From positions 1 through 17,568 of the forward strand of contig JAJZDO010000801.1 of NCBI GenBank assembly GCA_021805955.1: a DNA stretch of 17,568 nucleotides. The letters are read 5' to 3'. Under the pieces are notes generated by a model. That model was not told where the DNA came from and did not search any database. It was given only the letters and a program-made list of their open reading frames with translations. Shown in pieces: positions 15,389 through 17,568 of the stretch. The stretch's first letter is position 1; each line of letters starts with the position of its first letter. A program made the position numbers and the translations under genes. The DNA is from Acidobacteriota bacterium (GTDB lineage: Bacteria; Acidobacteriota; Terriglobia; Terriglobales; Acidobacteriaceae).

Positions 15389-16567
15389 TTGCCAATACAA
15401 GATCGTTTGTTATTTACCTCGGAATCCGTGACCGAAGGACACCCCGACAAGATTGCCGATCAGATTTCCGACGCCATACTGGATGCATGTCTGGACCAGG
15501 ATCCGCATAGCCGGGTCGCTTGTGAAACCCTGACCGCGACCGGGCTGGTGGTAATTGCAGGAGAAATCAGCACCCGGGCGTACGTCGATTTTCAATCGCT
15601 GGTGCGTGGCGTCGTTGCCTCCATCGGTTACGACAATGCGATGTATGGCTTCGATTCCAACACCTGCGCCGTGATTTCGACCATCAACAAGCAATCCGGC
15701 GACATCGCAATGGGCGTCGATACCGGCGGGGCGGGCGACCAGGGCATGATGTTCGGTTATGCCACCGATGAGACCCCTGAGCTGATGCCAATGCCCATTT
15801 CCCTGGCCCATAGGCTGACCCGGCGCCTGTCGGAAGTCCGAAAATCTGGCCAACTCAGCTACCTCCGCCCCGATGGCAAGAGCCAGGTCACGGTGGAATA
15901 TGACACCAACGGCAAGCCCGTCCGGGTGGATGCTGTGGTCGTCTCCACGCAGCACGCGGAGAGCGTTACCAACGAAGAACTGCGTGCTGACATTCTCAAG
16001 CATGTCATTCAGGCGACCGTCCCGGCAGAACTGCTGGACGAGGACACCAAATACCACATCAATCCAACCGGACGCTTTGTCATCGGCGGTCCCATGGGCG
16101 ACACCGGCCTGACCGGTCGCAAGATCATCGTCGATACCTACGGCGGCACCGGCCGTCATGGCGGCGGCGCCTTCAGCGGCAAGGATCCGACCAAGGTGGA
16201 TCGCTCCGCGGCGTATATGGCCCGCTATATTGCCAAAAATATTGTTGCGGCTGGTCTCGCCCGTCGTTGCGAAGTGCAATTGGCGTATGCCATCGGGGTG
16301 GCGGAACCGGTCAGCGTGCTGGTCGATACGTTTGGCACGGGAACAGTTTCGGTCCAGACGCTGCAGCAGCTTGTCCGCAAGAATTTCAAGCTCACCCCGC
16401 GAGACATCATCGAAAGCCTGAATCTTCGTCGACCCATTTACCGCAAGACGGCCGCCTACGGGCACTTCGGTCGCAACGATCCTGACTTTACCTGGGAAGC
16501 GACCGACAAAGCCGCAGCGCTGAAAGAGCAAGCGGCCGCCAAGCAAGCTGTTCCAGCAGAGAAGTAG
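15389..16567 (+). CDS. metK: S-adenosylmethionine synthetase
   Basis: The 392-residue product has the full MetK signature: [20 protein letters not shown] (GHPDK at 17-21), [12 protein letters not shown] (114-125, ATP/methionine site), and [19 protein letters not shown] (258-276, the P-loop-like glycine-rich segment). It makes S-adenosylmethionine from methionine and ATP in the cytoplasm. Length matches the family (about 385-400). The gene starts with TTG, read as Met, which is unusual for a highly expressed housekeeping gene but supported by a perfect AGGAGG Shine-Dalgarno and the family alignment. It is preceded by a candidate promoter and a structured leader and closed by a strong intrinsic terminator 20 bases after the stop. 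ahcY, a frequent neighbour, is absent here. Confidence 0.97.
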   Translation: MPIQDRLLFTSESVTEGHPDKIADQISDAILDACLDQDPHSRVACETLTATGLVVIAGEISTRAYVDFQSLVRGVVASIGYDNAMYGFDSNTCAVISTINKQSGDIAMGVDTGGAGDQGMMFGYATDETPELMPMPISLAHRLTRRLSEVRKSGQLSYLRPDGKSQVTVEYDTNGKPVRVDAVVVSTQHAESVTNEELRADILKHVIQATVPAELLDEDTKYHINPTGRFVIGGPMGDTGLTGRKIIVDTYGGTGRHGGGAFSGKDPTKVDRSAAYMARYIAKNIVAAGLARRCEVQLAYAIGVAEPVSVLVDTFGTGTVSVQTLQQLVRKNFKLTPRDIIESLNLRRPIYRKTAAYGHFGRNDPDFTWEATDKAAALKEQAAAKQAVPAEK

Positions 16568-16585
16568 CTGTGCGCTTCGAGATTT

Positions 16586-16624
16586 GCAAAACAGGGCAAG
16601 CCTAATCGGCCTGCCCTGTTTTGC
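16586..16624 (+). terminator. Intrinsic terminator of metK
   Basis: GCAAAACAGGGCA (16586-16598) pairs perfectly with TGCCCTGTTTTGC (16612-16624), continued after one A-C mismatch by GCC/GGC around a TAATC loop. The descending arm contains TTTT, and the A-rich ascending arm makes it workable in both directions. Confidence 0.9.
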
Positions 16625-16749
16625 TTTGGAGCGCACAATAGAAGCCGGCTGCAGCCATGGAACCCAGCGATCGAAAATTTGACCGCAAGAAGCGGAGTGC
16701 GCCCGCCCGCGACCCTGGGCGAAGATTGTCTTCAGGCAGGGAGGAATCT

Positions 16750-17568
16750 ATGACTGGAGATCATCTATGGGATCGTGCGTGGAAGATGGTCGTCGAGCGT
16801 ACGGCAACGGCGGACGCAATGTTCGTCTACGCCGTGCGTACCACGGGCATTTACTGTCGACCGTCATGTCCAAGCCGCAGACCGCTGCGCGCATCGGTGG
16901 AGTTTTACCCCACCAGCGAGTTGGCGGAACGCGCGGGATATCGGGCCTGCAAGCGCTGCACGCCGTCCCAGGAACATCCCCAGCTTCGTACCTTGAGCGC
17001 CGCCTGCAATTTTCTTGACCGGCATGAAGACCAACCAGTCAAACTCCAGGACTTGGGCAACGCCGTGGGTCTGAGCCCCTTCCACGTACAAAAAATCTTT
17101 CGCCGCTGCCTTGGCATTACGCCCAGGGAATACCAGCAGACGCGCCGGATCGAGCGATTTCGCCGTCAGGTCTCGCAGGGGAAAACCGTAACGGCTACCC
17201 TCTATGAAGCAGGATTCGGCTCCAGCAGCCGCGTGTACGAACATGCGAATCAGCAGTTAGGCATGACACCGGCAGAACTGCGCCGCGGCGGAAAGAACAT
17301 CAAAATTCGCTATAGCATCTGTGATTCGCCGCTCGACAAAATGCTGGTCGCGGTGACCGATGTCGGGTTATGCTCCATCTCCTTCGGCATGCTGGAAAGC
17401 GAACTGGAGGATGATCTGGCGACACGTTTTTCCTGCGCGGATATCAGCCGGGATCAGTCGAGTCTTGGATCCCTTGTGCAACAGGTCTTGTCGCATCTGA
17501 CGGAGCATTCAGTAGCTCTGGATCTGCCGCTGGATGTGCGCGCCACGGCATTCCAGAAGCGCGTCTGG
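16750..17568 (+). CDS. ada: Ada-type methylphosphotriester repair protein, AraC regulator and methyltransferase; 3' end outside window
   Basis: The frame stays open for 273 codons to the right edge. The N-terminal domain has GIYCRPSCPSRRP and RACKRC, giving the four Ada zinc cysteines Cys36, Cys40, Cys67 and Cys70; Cys36 corresponds to the residue that accepts methyl groups from DNA phosphotriesters. Residues about 80-178 form an AraC-type double HTH (LQDLGNAVGLSPFHVQKIFR, LGITPREYQQTRRIERFR and GFGSSSRVYEHANQQLGMTP). From about 185 onward comes the N-terminal part of an O6-methylguanine methyltransferase domain, ending at FQKRVW. The PCHRV active-site motif lies beyond the window, so full bifunctionality cannot be verified. 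The ATG at 16750 follows GGGAGG with 5 bases spacing. It stands alone after the metK terminator. Confidence 0.94.
   Translation, partial: MTGDHLWDRAWKMVVERTATADAMFVYAVRTTGIYCRPSCPSRRPLRASVEFYPTSELAERAGYRACKRCTPSQEHPQLRTLSAACNFLDRHEDQPVKLQDLGNAVGLSPFHVQKIFRRCLGITPREYQQTRRIERFRRQVSQGKTVTATLYEAGFGSSSRVYEHANQQLGMTPAELRRGGKNIKIRYSICDSPLDKMLVAVTDVGLCSISFGMLESELEDDLATRFSCADISRDQSSLGSLVQQVLSHLTEHSVALDLPLDVRATAFQKRVW

Noticed and set aside
16628..16635. Ada box (AAAGCGCA-like) upstream of ada
   Set aside because: GGAGCGCA matches only part of the E. coli box, lies at the edge of the metK terminator, and no promoter is visible at suitable spacing.
15410..16636. Minus-strand open frame of 408 codons opposite metK
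   Set aside because: Exact shadow of an unmistakable metK; no ribosome-binding site or recognisable domain.

Overview
The window is a GC-rich, densely coded bacterial chromosome segment with no tRNA, rRNA, CRISPR array or insertion sequence that I can recognise. Protein character and gene order (site-2 protease, trpS, scpA, scpB, RluB-type pseudouridine synthase; genes with long Ala/Glu/Pro-rich extensions) suggest an Acidobacteriota (Terriglobia-like) genome. That assignment is inference from family resemblance and was not tested by any search.

Layout. 1-1124 (minus): sucC, succinyl-CoA synthetase beta subunit, cut by the left edge. 1289-2332 (plus): trpD, divergent from sucC. 2482-3096: a small protein with hexapeptide-like turns but no clear function. 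3220-3915: an M50 site-2-type membrane protease. 4015-8180: a tight housekeeping run trpS-scpA-scpB-rluB in which two junctions are ATGA overlaps. 8258-8728: msrA with its own candidate promoter. 8829-11884 (minus): a two-gene operon of an FAD-dependent UGM/amine-oxidase-like protein and a GT-C (GT39-type) membrane glycosyltransferase. 12167-13231 (plus): a divergent acyltransferase-3 (OafA-like) gene whose essential N-terminal motif lies upstream of its first ATG. 13262-14362 (minus): an FtsX/MacB-type ABC permease with no ATPase beside it. 14652-15188 (plus): a short RodZ-like HTH membrane protein. 15389-16567 (plus): metK, started by TTG behind a strong ribosome-binding site and a structured leader, closed by a strong intrinsic terminator. 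16750-end (plus): an Ada-type DNA-alkylation repair regulator, cut by the right edge before its methyltransferase active site.

How the genes fit together. The left and right thirds are core metabolism, translation, chromosome segregation (ScpA and ScpB partner with SMC) and repair. The middle block (about 8.8-14.4 kb) looks like a cell-envelope module: a membrane glycosyltransferase, a sugar/lipid-type flavoenzyme, a membrane O-acyltransferase and an export-type permease.

The oddest signals are an AT-rich, in-frame segment of about 55 codons inside trpS just before the KMSKS region, and the acyltransferase 5' end, where the R-X10-H motif is read without any usual start codon. I did not find a convincing wholly new multi-gene system.
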